A stretch of DNA of 64,000 bases from an uncultured bacterium (GTDB taxonomy: Bacteria; Bacillota; Clostridia; Peptostreptococcales; Anaerovoracaceae). The position numbers were made by a program, and so were the translations under genes. Where the stretch lies: the NCBI GenBank assembly GCA_905214195.1, contig CAJMLH010000005.1, positions 1 to 64,000 on the forward strand, given 5' to 3'. Below the pieces are notes generated by a model. The model saw only the letters and a list, made by a program, of their open reading frames with translations, had not been told where the DNA came from and did no database searches. Of the stretch, positions 1 to 9,308 are shown piece after piece; position 1 is the first letter of the stretch; each line of letters starts with the position of its first letter.

Positions 1-1511
1 AAAGTAAATTGATTTGCAAATAAAATAAGAGGTCTTTCAAAATGGTCAAAAACCAACATTGTTCTTGAATCAAGCACTGACTTAACAGCTTCTATGTCAT
101 CGGTTTGTACCCAACGAGCCAGTGAAAAGTCAAGTCTGTCCATTCTTATCTTTGCATTATATTCATTTTCAAGTCTGTACTGGAAAACTTCAAATTGCAG
201 CTGACCTACAGCGCCTATTATTACCTCATTGTATTGATTTTTATATACCTGTATGGCACCCTCCTGAGCCAATTGCGCCACACCTTTTTGGAACTGTTTT
301 GCTTTCATTGTATCTTTTGGAGTTACAAGGGCAAAAAGCTCCGGCGGGAAAGTAGGCAGAGGTTCAAAGAACAGTGGCTCTTTTCTGGTGGAAAGAGTAT
401 CGCCTATCTGGTAATTTCCCGTATCATATATTCCTATGATATCGCCGGCTATGGCTGTTTCTACATTTTCACGCTGATTCGCCATAAGCATTGTAGACTG
501 AGCCAGCTTCATTTCTTTACCTGTTCTTGACAGCTTGACGCTCATTCCACGCTCAAAAGTTCCGGAACATATTCTGAAAAATGCCAATCTGTCTCTGTGG
601 GCCGGATTCATATTGGCTTGTATTTTAAATATAAATCCACTGAAAAAGTCGTCGTCGGGAGCAACCTGTCCGTCGGTTGTTTTTCTTACTCCGGGAGCAG
701 GAGATATCTCAAGAAAGTGCTCTAAAAACTGAGTCGTTCCAAAATCAGCAAGAGCCGAGCCGAAAAATACAGGAGACAGTTTGCCGCAGCTTATGGCTTC
801 AATATCAAATTCGTTGCCGGCGCCTTGTATAAGTTCTATCTCATCTCTAAGTGACGATAAGTTGAATCCTGATATTTCGTTTTCCAGTTCAGGACCGAAA
901 ACCCCGTCAGGACCAAGTTTAATCTTTTTATTTGCTTTGTATAATACTGCCTCGTTCTTTTGAATATCATAAATTCCCTGAAAGTTAAGACCGCAGCCTA
1001 TCGGCCATGTTACAGGTACAGACGGAAGACCTAAAACATCTTCCAGTTCCTGAATCAAGTCAAAAGGATCTTTCGTTTCTCTATCCAGCTTATTTATAAA
1101 TGTAAAAACAGGTATATGACGCATAGCGCAAACTTTAAAAAGCTTTCGTGTCTGTGTTTCTATACCTTTAGCTCCGTCTATCACCATTACGGCGCTGTCA
1201 ACTGAAGTAAGTATTCTGTATGTGTCCTCGCCGAAATCGTTATGTCCGGGGGTATCCATGATGGAAATAACTTTATCATCGTACTCAAACTGCATTACAG
1301 ATGAAGTTACGGATATACCTCTTTGTTTTTCGATTTCCATCCAGTCGGATGTTGCAAATTTGTCGTTTCTGCGTGCTTTAACAGTTCCTGCCTGTCTTAT
1401 TGCTCCTCCATGAAGAAGAAGTTTTTCTGTTAATGTTGTTTTTCCGGCATCCGGGTGGGATATAATGCCGAAAATTCGTCTTTTGTTTATTTCTTCCTGT
1501 CTTGTGGTCAT
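1..1511 (-). CDS. prfC: Peptide chain release factor 3 (partial, C-terminus off the left edge)
   Basis: RF3 is the translational GTPase that removes RF1/RF2 from the ribosome after termination. Reading leftwards from the ATG at 1511 gives 503 codons without a stop; the family runs to about 525-530 residues, so only some 25 residues are missing. The G1 motif is HPDAGKTTLTEKLL, G3 is DTPGHNDFGEDTYR and G4 is NKLD. The RF3-specific QRGISVTSSVMQFEY switch region and the C-terminal GVAQLAQEGAIQVY stretch are present. The purine-rich segment AGAGAGGA precedes the start. It is transcribed away from the MATE gene from an overlapping divergent promoter region. Confidence 0.96.
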   Translation of the reverse strand, partial: MTTRQEEINKRRIFGIISHPDAGKTTLTEKLLLHGGAIRQAGTVKARRNDKFATSDWMEIEKQRGISVTSSVMQFEYDDKVISIMDTPGHNDFGEDTYRILTSVDSAVMVIDGAKGIETQTRKLFKVCAMRHIPVFTFINKLDRETKDPFDLIQELEDVLGLPSVPVTWPIGCGLNFQGIYDIQKNEAVLYKANKKIKLGPDGVFGPELENEISGFNLSSLRDEIELIQGAGNEFDIEAISCGKLSPVFFGSALADFGTTQFLEHFLEISPAPGVRKTTDGQVAPDDDFFSGFIFKIQANMNPAHRDRLAFFRICSGTFERGMSVKLSRTGKEMKLAQSTMLMANQRENVETAIAGDIIGIYDTGNYQIGDTLSTRKEPLFFEPLPTFPPELFALVTPKDTMKAKQFQKGVAQLAQEGAIQVYKNQYNEVIIGAVGQLQFEVFQYRLENEYNAKIRMDRLDFSLARWVQTDDIEAVKSVLDSRTMLVFDHFERPLILFANQFT

Positions 1512-1544
1512 TTTAATTCCTCTCTCTAAAAACTCACTTTGAAT

Positions 1545-1572
1545 ATAATACCATAATTGTTGAATTTGTAAA
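1545..1572 (-). promoter_or_regulatory. Probable prfC promoter
   Basis: On the minus strand TTTACA (1567-1572) and TATTAT (1545-1550) are 16 bp apart, about 35 bp upstream of the prfC start. It overlaps the divergent MATE promoter, so the two may compete for RNA polymerase. Confidence 0.6.
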
Positions 1573-1588
1573 TAATTTGTTGTATAAT
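1560..1588 (+). promoter_or_regulatory. Probable promoter of the MATE gene
   Basis: TTGAAT (1560-1565) and a consensus TATAAT (1583-1588) are 17 bp apart, 36 bp before the start codon. AGGAGG follows at 1604-1609; its spacing to the ATG (14 bases) is longer than usual. Confidence 0.65.
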
Positions 1589-1623
1589 ATTTCTTTGGCT
1601 AATAGGAGGTACAGAGAAAGAGT

Positions 1624-3009
1624 ATGAACAAATCAGCAGAAAACAATACACTAAATCAAATGACTCATGAAAACAAGATGGGAACAATGCCTGTAAGAAA
1701 ACTTCTTATGAGTATGGCTTGGCCTGCTATTCTGTCGATGACTATCAATGCCATGTACAATGTAGTTGACAGCATTTTCGTTTCAAGAATAGGTGAAGAC
1801 GCATTGACTGCCGTATCACTTGTAAATCCTATACAGATGATGATAATTGCTATTTCTGTGGGAAGCGGAGTAGGTATTAACTCGCTGATTGCAAGAAGGC
1901 TTGGAGCCAAAAATCAAGATGCAGCCGACAAGGCCGCAAGCACAAGTATCAGGATAGGGCTTTTTAATTATCTGATATTTTTCATAATAGGCGTATTTTT
2001 TGCAAAACCATTTATTTCAGGATATGCAGATGAGGGTACGATTATATATGATTCAGCATGTCAATATCTTCAGATAATATGCATAGGCTCATTGTTTTTG
2101 AATATACAAGTGGTGCTTGAAAAAGTTCTGCAATCTACAGGTAATATGGTTGCTCCTATGAAATGCAGTCTCACAGGTGCTGTCGTAAATATAGTTCTCG
2201 ACCCGATTTTGATATTCGGAATGTTCGGACTGCCTAAAATGGGTGTGGCAGGAGCCGCAATAGCCACAATCACAGGGCAGATGTGCGGAATGATAATGGG
2301 AATAACTATAGTTATCAGAGGCGAACATCTTGTGAAAATTAAATTAAAGGGTTTCAAAATGGATTGGAGAATAGTAGGAGACATTTATAAAGTAGGATTA
2401 CCTTCCATTGTTATGCAGTCTATAGGTTCATTTATGATAATCTTCTACAACATGATACTGGTTGCTTATTCAACAACCGCTGTGGCAGTGCTTGGAATAT
2501 ATTTTAGAATACAGTCGTTTGTATTCATGCCGGTGTTCGGTCTTAATCAAGGCGCAATGCCTATTATGGGCTATAATTACGGAGCAAAAAACAAAGAAAG
2601 ACTGATGAGCACTTATAAAGAAGCTTTCAAGGTGGCTCTTATAGTAATGGCGGTAGGAACAGTTCTGTTCCAGGCAATTCCTGCTCAGCTTCTTATGATA
2701 TTCGACGCTTCTGAAGAAATGCTGCGAATAGGTGTGCCTGCCTTAAGACTTATAAGTATTTGCTTTATACCTGCGGCATTCGGTATAATAACCGGAACGC
2801 TCTTTCAAGGAACGGGGCACGGTGTACTCAGCTTGTATGCGTCTGTAATAAGACAGCTTATAGGTATTTTGCCACTGGCATTTATACTTATCAGAATAGG
2901 CGGAGTAACACTTTCGTGGTTGTCATTCCCTCTTGCGGAAATCTTAGGTCTTGTTTACAGCGCTGTAATGCTTAAATGGCTTTACAAAAATGAAATATCA
3001 AAGCTGTAA
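1624..3009 (+). CDS. MATE family efflux transporter (MepA/NorM-like)
   Basis: This is a 461-residue membrane protein with about twelve hydrophobic segments in two similar halves, the usual MATE size. Such proteins export cationic drugs or metabolites in exchange for Na+ or H+. Recognisable stretches are the N-terminal GTMPVRKLLMSMAWPAILSM, the VDSIFVSRIGEDALTAVSLV segment typical of the MATE first repeat, and GLNQGAMPIMGYNYGAKN in the second repeat. The substrate cannot be inferred. It has its own promoter and ends in a hairpin terminator, so it is monocistronic. Confidence 0.93.
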   Translation: MNKSAENNTLNQMTHENKMGTMPVRKLLMSMAWPAILSMTINAMYNVVDSIFVSRIGEDALTAVSLVNPIQMMIIAISVGSGVGINSLIARRLGAKNQDAADKAASTSIRIGLFNYLIFFIIGVFFAKPFISGYADEGTIIYDSACQYLQIICIGSLFLNIQVVLEKVLQSTGNMVAPMKCSLTGAVVNIVLDPILIFGMFGLPKMGVAGAAIATITGQMCGMIMGITIVIRGEHLVKIKLKGFKMDWRIVGDIYKVGLPSIVMQSIGSFMIIFYNMILVAYSTTAVAVLGIYFRIQSFVFMPVFGLNQGAMPIMGYNYGAKNKERLMSTYKEAFKVALIVMAVGTVLFQAIPAQLLMIFDASEEMLRIGVPALRLISICFIPAAFGIITGTLFQGTGHGVLSLYASVIRQLIGILPLAFILIRIGGVTLSWLSFPLAEILGLVYSAVMLKWLYKNEISKL

Positions 3010-3011
3010 TT

Positions 3012-3044
3012 AAAAAAGAGACATCATTAATTTAAATATGTCTC
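3012..3044 (-). terminator. Terminator for the minus-strand EamA transcript
   Basis: On the minus strand a 7-bp stem (GAGACAT at 3018-3024 with ATGTCTC at 3038-3044, 13-base loop) is followed by six T. It stops EamA transcription just before the MATE stop codon. Confidence 0.6.
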
Positions 3045-3062
3045 AAAAAAGTCGTATTTTTT

Positions 3063-3097
3063 AAGCGTAGCAGTTTTTATAGCTGCTGCGTTTTTTG
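3063..3097 (+). terminator. Terminator of the MATE gene
   Basis: CGTAGCAG (3066-3073) pairs with CTGCTGCG (3083-3090), with one G-U pair and A-T extensions, followed by TTTTTT (3091-3096). Together with 3012-3044 it separates the two convergent transcripts. Confidence 0.75.
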
Positions 3098-3141
3098 TTA
3101 TCAGAAAATCCCATGTTTTTGATTATGTTTTATAGAAATTA

Positions 3142-4017
3142 TCAAAGGAGCATTCCGAGCGTACCTACGGTTATGAGGACAAGCCCAAAAAGTGATTTTG
3201 CTGTCAACTTTTCCTTAAAAACAAGATAAGAGAATGCTACTGTAATTATTATACTTAATTTATCAATCGGAACGACTACACTAGCCGGACCTATTTGCAG
3301 AGCCTTGTAGTAGCATAGCCATGAACATCCTGTTGCAAGTCCTGAAAAACATATGAAAGCGAGTTCATTTTTTGAGATTTTTTTAATTTCAGAACCTTTT
3401 TTTGTTATTCCTACCATGAGCCATGCCATTATAAGTACAACAAAGGTTCGTATAGCAGTTCCAAGATTAGAATCTATATTTTCAATACCGATTTTACCTA
3501 AAATAGAAGTCAGCGCTGCAAATATTGCTGACATAAATGCAAAGGGAAGATAGCTGTTTTTTGAAGAACAACCTATTGATGGTGTTTTATTTTCGATCAT
3601 CATAAGAGTTCCCGTTCCGATAAAAAACATGCAAATCACTTTGAGCAATGTGATATCTTCTTTTAAGAATATAAAAGCCATAATCATTGCAAGTACTGTG
3701 CTTGATTTATCTATAGGAACAACCTTGTTTATATCTCCAATCTGCAAGGCTTTGAAATAGCAGAGCCATGAACCTCCCGTTGCAAGTCCCGAAAGTATGA
3801 GAAAGACCCATGTTCTGATAGAAATTTCAGATATATGAGTTTGTGTGCCGGCTATTATAACCATGATAACAGCCATCAGAAAAACGACAATTGTTCGTAT
3901 AGCTGTTGCAACAGAAGAATCGGTTGTCCTTATACCACATTTGGCTAATATAGAAGTTATACCTGCAAAAAAGGCAGAGCCAAAAGCAAATATTAGCCAT
4001 ATTATATCACTTTTCAT
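3142..4017 (-). CDS. EamA/DMT family transporter
   Basis: This 291-residue protein of the drug/metabolite transporter superfamily has about ten membrane segments and two EamA repeats. The repeats are unusually alike: LSGLATGGSWLCYFKALQIG in the first half against FSGLATGCSWLCYYKALQIG in the second, each followed by a VVPIDK segment and a (L/F)KE ending. The substrate is unknown; relatives export amino acids or metabolites. I chose the ATG at 4017 because GAGG lies six bases upstream; the GTG at 4020 is too close to it. It overlaps the end of the Cys-cluster gene by 11 bases, so the two are co-transcribed. Confidence 0.9.
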   Translation of the reverse strand: MKSDIIWLIFAFGSAFFAGITSILAKCGIRTTDSSVATAIRTIVVFLMAVIMVIIAGTQTHISEISIRTWVFLILSGLATGGSWLCYFKALQIGDINKVVPIDKSSTVLAMIMAFIFLKEDITLLKVICMFFIGTGTLMMIENKTPSIGCSSKNSYLPFAFMSAIFAALTSILGKIGIENIDSNLGTAIRTFVVLIMAWLMVGITKKGSEIKKISKNELAFICFSGLATGCSWLCYYKALQIGPASVVVPIDKLSIIITVAFSYLVFKEKLTAKSLFGLVLITVGTLGMLL

Positions 4018-4564
4018 CACTTACCTCATACCTTGCTTTGGAATCCATCTCCACAAGGTTATAAATCAGAGGGTCTCTTATAAGATGAGCCCATACGGTG
4101 TAAGTTGCTTTTATAAAATCTTCATTAAGCGTTATGTTGCCGTCCAAAAGAGGACATTTGTACGGCAGCTCTTCATCATTCATAATCAAAGATAGAATTC
4201 CGTTTTCATCAATATGCGGCGTCAGCGGAAAAGTCCGGCACTGCAAAGGTCTCATTTTGCGCGGACATTTGGGAGGGGTGTTGCAGCGCACGAAATAAAC
4301 ATCCCCATGCCATGAATCGGGGAATTCAAAGTCTTCGGCTTGCTGAACGGTCCATTGCAGCCAGTCACTTTCTCTGTCATGTATCTTATCTTCACCCGGA
4401 TATAAATATATTCCAAGGTCTTCTTCCGCCATATCGCCGCTGTATGTACAGCATGCCGCACCGCACAGCTTGCCGCAGTCATAGCTGACAGGGGAAACTT
4501 TGTCCAAAAGCCTGTAAATGGCTTTCCATGTTCTTTTCTTAATTATGCTTTTCATATTTGACAT
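4007..4564 (-). CDS. YkgJ-type CxxCxxCC metal-cluster protein
   Basis: This protein of about 185 residues resembles the YkgJ/Fli-like family of predicted Zn or Fe-S cluster binders of unknown function. The Cys pattern includes DCGKLCGAACC near the N-terminus, then RCNTPPKCPRKMRPLQCRTFP, which matches the family's second cluster. The start is uncertain: the ATG at 4564 gives MSNMKS, an upstream TTG at 4615 would add 17 residues, and none of the options has a good ribosome site. It is the first gene of a two-gene minus-strand operon with the EamA transporter. Confidence 0.8.
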   Translation of the reverse strand: MSNMKSIIKKRTWKAIYRLLDKVSPVSYDCGKLCGAACCTYSGDMAEEDLGIYLYPGEDKIHDRESDWLQWTVQQAEDFEFPDSWHGDVYFVRCNTPPKCPRKMRPLQCRTFPLTPHIDENGILSLIMNDEELPYKCPLLDGNITLNEDFIKATYTVWAHLIRDPLIYNLVEMDSKARYEVSDEK

Positions 4565-4674
4565 TTTATCATATTTTGCTGCTGTGTGCTTAAAAAAATA
4601 AAATTTTATAAACAATGAATTATTATATTTTTTTTCATAAATAATGGAGTAAAAGCAATAACCTTAACACTATC

Positions 4675-4711
4675 TTAGCGAAATTTTAGCGAAATGGTGG
4701 TAAAATATAAT
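4675..4711 (+). promoter_or_regulatory. Promoter region of the activase gene with an 11-bp-phased direct repeat
   Basis: TTAGCGAAAT occurs at 4675-4684 and again at 4686-4695, exactly 11 bp apart, so both copies face the same side of the helix. Immediately downstream are an extended -10 (TGGTAAAAT, 4698-4706) and an overlapping TATAAT (4706-4711). No clear -35 box is visible, which fits a promoter dependent on an activator bound at the repeats. Confidence 0.45.
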
Positions 4712-4737
4712 GCGAAGAGAAAGGTGAAAGGGATATT

Positions 4738-7700
4738 ATGAGACTTGGAATTGATGTCGGTTCAACAACCGTAAAAATAATTTTAATAGATGAAAATGAA
4801 AAGGTGATTTATCAGAGATACGAAAGACATATGTCAAGTGTATTTGATAAAGTCAAAGAGTGTCTTAAAGATTTGATAGCTGAAGTCGGAGACATAAATG
4901 TAAAATGTGTCATAACAGGTTCAGGCGGATTGGCTCTGGCCGAAAAAACAGGAACCTTATTTGAACAGGAAGTTGTTACATGTTCCCTTGCAGTTGAAAA
5001 ACTTATTCCGCAGACAGATGTAGCAATAGAGCTTGGAGGAGAAGATGCTAAGATAACTTACTTTGGCAGCACTGTTGAGCAGCGTATGAACGGCACATGT
5101 GCAGGAGGTACAGGTGCATTTATAGACCAGATGGCAATACTTCTGAATACAGACGGCGAGGGTCTTAACGAGGCAGCAAAAAATTACAAAGTGATTTATC
5201 CAATAGCCGCAAGGTGTGGAGTGTTTGCAAAAACTGACATACAGCCACTGATAAACGAAGGTGCTCCTTTGGAGAATTTGGCTGCATCCATATTTCAGGC
5301 AGTAGTTAATCAGACCATAAGCGGACTTGCATGCGGACATAAGATAAAGGGCAATGTTGCTTTCCTTGGCGGACCGCTTACATATATGTCCGAGCTTAGA
5401 AAAAGGTTTATAGAAACATTGGAGTTAAAGCCGGAAGAGGTTATATTCCCGGAAAACTCCAAGTATTTTGTTGCCCTTGGTGCAGCATTTATGGCTGAAA
5501 AATCTGAAACTTTAAAATTAAGTGATATTTTAGGAAAAATAAATAATCTTGATTCAAATCAAACAGAGGGAGCTAAGAGAATAGAACCTCTGTTTAAAGA
5601 TAAGAAGGAATATGATGAATTCAGAGAGCGTCATGACAAGGCAAAAATAAAGAGAAAAGATATAAAAGAAGCAAAAGGTCCGCTTTTTTTAGGAATAGAT
5701 GCCGGTTCTACCACAACAAAAGCGGCTTTGATAGACAAAGATAAAAATCTTCTGTACAGTTTTTACAGCGGAAACGAAGGAAACCCTCTTACAACTACGA
5801 AACAAATGCTTAAAGAGGTATACAGTATTCTGCCGTCAGAATCATACATAGCAAATACCACAGTAACAGGATACGGAGAAGGGCTTATAAAGGCTGGATT
5901 TAATGCTGACTACGGTATTATAGAGACTATGGCCCATTATAAAGCTGCTGAAGAATTTCTTCCGGGAGTTGATTTTATCCTCGACATAGGTGGTCAGGAT
6001 ATGAAATGCATGAAAATAAAAGATCATGCCATATACAGCATAATGCTTAACGAAGCTTGCTCTTCAGGCTGCGGCTCTTTCATAGAAACATATGCAAAAT
6101 CTGTAAATATGTCTGTGGAAGACTTTGCCCAAGTAGGTCTTCATGCAAAGAACCCTGTAGATCTTGGAACGAGATGTACTGTGTTTATGAATTCAATGGT
6201 TAAGCAAGCTCAAAAAGAGGGTGCTGAAATTTCGGATATTGCGGCAGGCCTTTCATATTCTGTAATAAAAAACGCTTTATATAAAGTTATAAAACTCAGA
6301 AATCCTGAGGAAGCCGGAAATAATATTGTTGTTCAAGGAGGTACTTTTCTCAATGAATCTGTACTAAGAGCCATAGAAAAGGTTTTAGGAAAAGAAGTAG
6401 TCCGCCCCGATATAGCAGGAATAATGGGAGCATATGGCTGCGCTTTGAATTCACTGGAAAACTTTGAGGAAAGACACATATCATTTGTGACTCCGGCAGA
6501 CAGCCTTGATGATTTTAAGGCCGCAACATCGAATACAAGATGTAAGGGCTGTGAAAATAATTGTATGCTTACTGTTACAAAATTTGCGGACGGTGCAAAA
6601 TATATAACAGGAAACAGATGTGAAAAAGGAGCCGGTAAGGCAGACGAACATAGCGACCTGCCGGATTTGTACGAATATAAGCTTAAAAGAGTATTTGATT
6701 ACGAACCTCTTTCCGATGATGAAGCTGAACGGGGCAGAATTGCTATTCCCAGAGTTCTTAATATGTACGAAAATTATCCGTTCTGGTTTACATTTTTTAC
6801 GCAGCTGAAGTTTAAAGTGGTTTTGTCACCTAATTCTTCCAAAGAACTCTATGAAAAGGGGATAGACACCATTTCTTCAGATACTGCATGTTATCCTGCC
6901 AAGATGGTTCATGGCCATATTAAAACTCTTGTGGAAATGGGAGAAAAGAGGATATTCTATCCATGCATTAACTATGAACAAAAGGAAGATTCCTACTCGC
7001 AAAATCACTACAATTGTCCGATTGTGGCAACTTATCCTGAAGTTATAGCAAACAATATGGATGAAATTTTTAAAGATGCAGGAGTTGAATTTTTGCATCC
7101 GTTTGTCCCATATGATGACGATAAGCGTCTTATAAAAAGGATGACTAAGCTTCTTTCCGGCAAAAATGTAGGCACAGCAGAAATAAAAGAAGCGGTTCTA
7201 AAGGCTCGTGAAGCTGAACTGAAATTTAAAGATGATGTCAGAAAAGAAGGCGAAGCTGCATTAAGATATATAGAAAAACATGGTAAGAAAGGCATAATTC
7301 TTTCCGGAAGACCATACCATCTTGACAAAGAAATAAATCATAGCATAAATAAGATGATAACATCTTTTGATATGGCAGTCCTTTCGGAAGACTCCATTTG
7401 CCATTTAAGTTCTCTTAAAAGACCTATAAGAGTTCTTGACCAGTGGACATACCATTCAAGACTGTACAAGGCTGCTGATTTTGCAGGAACAAGAGATGAT
7501 GTTGAACTTATACAGCTCAATTCTTTTGGATGCGGAGTAGATGCTGTGACTACCGATCAAGTAGAAGAAATTCTGGAACACAACAATAAACTTTATACGG
7601 TACTTAAAATAGACGAAGGCACCAATATGGGAGCCGCCAGAATACGCATACGCTCCCTCAAAGCGGCTATAGACGAAAGAAGCAAGAACGGCATCAAGCA

Positions 7701-8976
7701 TGAGCACTACGAAAAACCATATAAACGCAGGATTTTCACTAAAGAGATGAAAGAGGATTACACGGTTATAATTCCGCAGATGTCTCCGATTCATTTTCAA
7801 TATTTTGAAGCAGTGCTGAATTCAAGCGGATACAAAGCTGTGTTAATGCCTACCGTTGATAAAAATGCTGTAGATGAGGGTCTTAAATATATAAACAATG
7901 ACGCATGTTATCCTACCCTTGTTACTTTAGGTAAGATGATAAGTGCCCTTAAGTCAGGCGAATATGATTTGGACAGAACTGCCCTGATTATGTCTCAGAC
8001 AGGGGGAGGATGCAGAGCCAGCAACTATATTGCGCTCCTTAGAAAAGCTCTTAAGGATTTGGGAATGGAGCAAGTTCCGGTAATATCATTTAATACAGCC
8101 GGACTTGAATCAAATCCGGGATTTAAGATAGGCATTTCCATGGGTAAAAAGCTTATCATAGGAGCATTGTACGGAGATTTGTTCCAGAGACTTTTATATG
8201 CTACAAGACCTTACGAGAAAGTCAAAGGAAGCGCCGTAGGCATAATGAAAAAGTATGAGCCTGAAATTTTCCAAAATTGCAGAGATGGCAAAATATCCAC
8301 ATATAAAAGACTGGCGAAGAAGATTGTAGAAGAATATGATAATCTTCCTCTGACCGGTGAGAAGAAACCGAGAGTAGGTGTAGTAGGTGAGATTCTTGTA
8401 AAGTATCATCCCGACGCCAATAACAACATAGTGGGCATAATAGAAAAAGAGGGCGGAGAAGCCGTAGTCCTCGATTTGATAGACTTCTTTTTGTACGGAA
8501 TGTACAGCAAGAAGTTCAACTATGAAAAGCTTTCCGGCTCTTATCTTAAGTACAAAGAAAACAAGGTTGCTATAAAATTGGTGGAGTGGTTCAGAAAACC
8601 TATGAGAAAGGCTCTTAGAGAGAGCAAGCGCTTCGATGAGCCATCATACATAGAAGAAACGGCGGCAGCTGCATCAGAGATAGCTTCCATCGGAAATCAA
8701 TGCGGAGAGGGATGGCTTCTTACAGGCGAGATGCTGGAACTTATCAAGAACGGAGTTGATAATATTGCATGTTTGCAGCCTTTTGCTTGCCTGCCTAACC
8801 ATGTTACCGGTAAGGGAATGATGAAAGCCATAAGAGAACGATACCCTAAGGCCAATATAGTAGCTATCGACTATGATCCGGGCGCCAGCAACACCAATCA
8901 GCTTAACCGTATTAAGCTGATGATGGCTACTGCCCACAAGAATTTTAATAAGGAAGATATAAAGAGAAAGGAATAG
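4738..8976 (+). CDS. 2-hydroxyacyl-CoA dehydratase activase-related protein (fused double ASKHA ATPase, 1,412 aa)
   Basis: Proteins of this kind couple ATP hydrolysis to low-potential electron transfer. There are two BcrAD/BadFG-type ATPase modules: residues 1 to about 260 (LGIDVGSTTVKIILID) and about 318-575 (LGIDAGSTTTKAALID). Each keeps the cluster cysteines with a 39-residue spacing (C121/C160 and C441/C480), the same spacing as in HgdC. In HgdC the [4Fe-4S] cluster is held between two identical subunits; here one chain could hold it. A Cys-rich stretch (CKGCENNC, about 600) and a DUF2229-like part follow. From about 1010 the C-terminus resembles the HgdB/dehydratase fold (DACYPTLVTLGKMI, QTGGGCRASNY). 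No dehydratase, CoA-transferase or electron-transfer-flavoprotein gene is nearby, so the substrate is unknown. Confidence 0.9.
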   Translation: MRLGIDVGSTTVKIILIDENEKVIYQRYERHMSSVFDKVKECLKDLIAEVGDINVKCVITGSGGLALAEKTGTLFEQEVVTCSLAVEKLIPQTDVAIELGGEDAKITYFGSTVEQRMNGTCAGGTGAFIDQMAILLNTDGEGLNEAAKNYKVIYPIAARCGVFAKTDIQPLINEGAPLENLAASIFQAVVNQTISGLACGHKIKGNVAFLGGPLTYMSELRKRFIETLELKPEEVIFPENSKYFVALGAAFMAEKSETLKLSDILGKINNLDSNQTEGAKRIEPLFKDKKEYDEFRERHDKAKIKRKDIKEAKGPLFLGIDAGSTTTKAALIDKDKNLLYSFYSGNEGNPLTTTKQMLKEVYSILPSESYIANTTVTGYGEGLIKAGFNADYGIIETMAHYKAAEEFLPGVDFILDIGGQDMKCMKIKDHAIYSIMLNEACSSGCGSFIETYAKSVNMSVEDFAQVGLHAKNPVDLGTRCTVFMNSMVKQAQKEGAEISDIAAGLSYSVIKNALYKVIKLRNPEEAGNNIVVQGGTFLNESVLRAIEKVLGKEVVRPDIAGIMGAYGCALNSLENFEERHISFVTPADSLDDFKAATSNTRCKGCENNCMLTVTKFADGAKYITGNRCEKGAGKADEHSDLPDLYEYKLKRVFDYEPLSDDEAERGRIAIPRVLNMYENYPFWFTFFTQLKFKVVLSPNSSKELYEKGIDTISSDTACYPAKMVHGHIKTLVEMGEKRIFYPCINYEQKEDSYSQNHYNCPIVATYPEVIANNMDEIFKDAGVEFLHPFVPYDDDKRLIKRMTKLLSGKNVGTAEIKEAVLKAREAELKFKDDVRKEGEAALRYIEKHGKKGIILSGRPYHLDKEINHSINKMITSFDMAVLSEDSICHLSSLKRPIRVLDQWTYHSRLYKAADFAGTRDDVELIQLNSFGCGVDAVTTDQVEEILEHNNKLYTVLKIDEGTNMGAARIRIRSLKAAIDERSKNGIKHEHYEKPYKRRIFTKEMKEDYTVIIPQMSPIHFQYFEAVLNSSGYKAVLMPTVDKNAVDEGLKYINNDACYPTLVTLGKMISALKSGEYDLDRTALIMSQTGGGCRASNYIALLRKALKDLGMEQVPVISFNTAGLESNPGFKIGISMGKKLIIGALYGDLFQRLLYATRPYEKVKGSAVGIMKKYEPEIFQNCRDGKISTYKRLAKKIVEEYDNLPLTGEKKPRVGVVGEILVKYHPDANNNIVGIIEKEGGEAVVLDLIDFFLYGMYSKKFNYEKLSGSYLKYKENKVAIKLVEWFRKPMRKALRESKRFDEPSYIEETAAAASEIASIGNQCGEGWLLTGEMLELIKNGVDNIACLQPFACLPNHVTGKGMMKAIRERYPKANIVAIDYDPGASNTNQLNRIKLMMATAHKNFNKEDIKRKE

Positions 8977-9308
8977 GCAATATGGACTGTATTGAACTGT
9001 GCCTCGTGTTGTTGAACCGTACCCTATGTCGTGGGGAGGTTGGCTGAATTTGTGATTTTCGGCGAAAAAGCCAACAAATGACTGCCTGTGGCGGTCGAAA
9101 TTTGTCGCAAAATGTCGCCCATTGGCTGATTTTAAAATTATTAAGCAGCAGGCCAATGTTTTTTCAAAAAAATGTTGTCCTCATAGCTGCAAGCAGAATA
9201 AATAGCCAATATCGACAAATCCGCCACGCAGCAATGCTGCCCAAGCCATAATTTTGTGGTCACACACGGCCGTTGCCGGATGACAGGCCAACAACTTACT
9301 GTTAATAG
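8977..9308. other. Hairpin-rich intergenic block without a credible gene
   Basis: No open frame with a ribosome site is present. The block is visibly richer in G+C than most intergenic DNA here. It holds several short inverted repeats: GTTGGCT (9039-9045) with AGCCAAC (9069-9075); GACTGCC (9080-9086) with GGCGGTC (9090-9096, one G-U pair); and GCAGC (9228-9232) with GCTGC (9236-9240). The word GCCAA(C/T)A recurs four times, at about 9070, 9152, 9194 and 9281. It could be a structured RNA, a long 3' region or a dispersed intergenic repeat. Confidence 0.4.

Noticed and set aside
8674..9156. 160-codon minus-strand open frame over the end of the activase gene and the block after it
   Set aside because: No ribosome site; most of it mirrors the activase gene; the part outside is hairpin-rich non-coding sequence.
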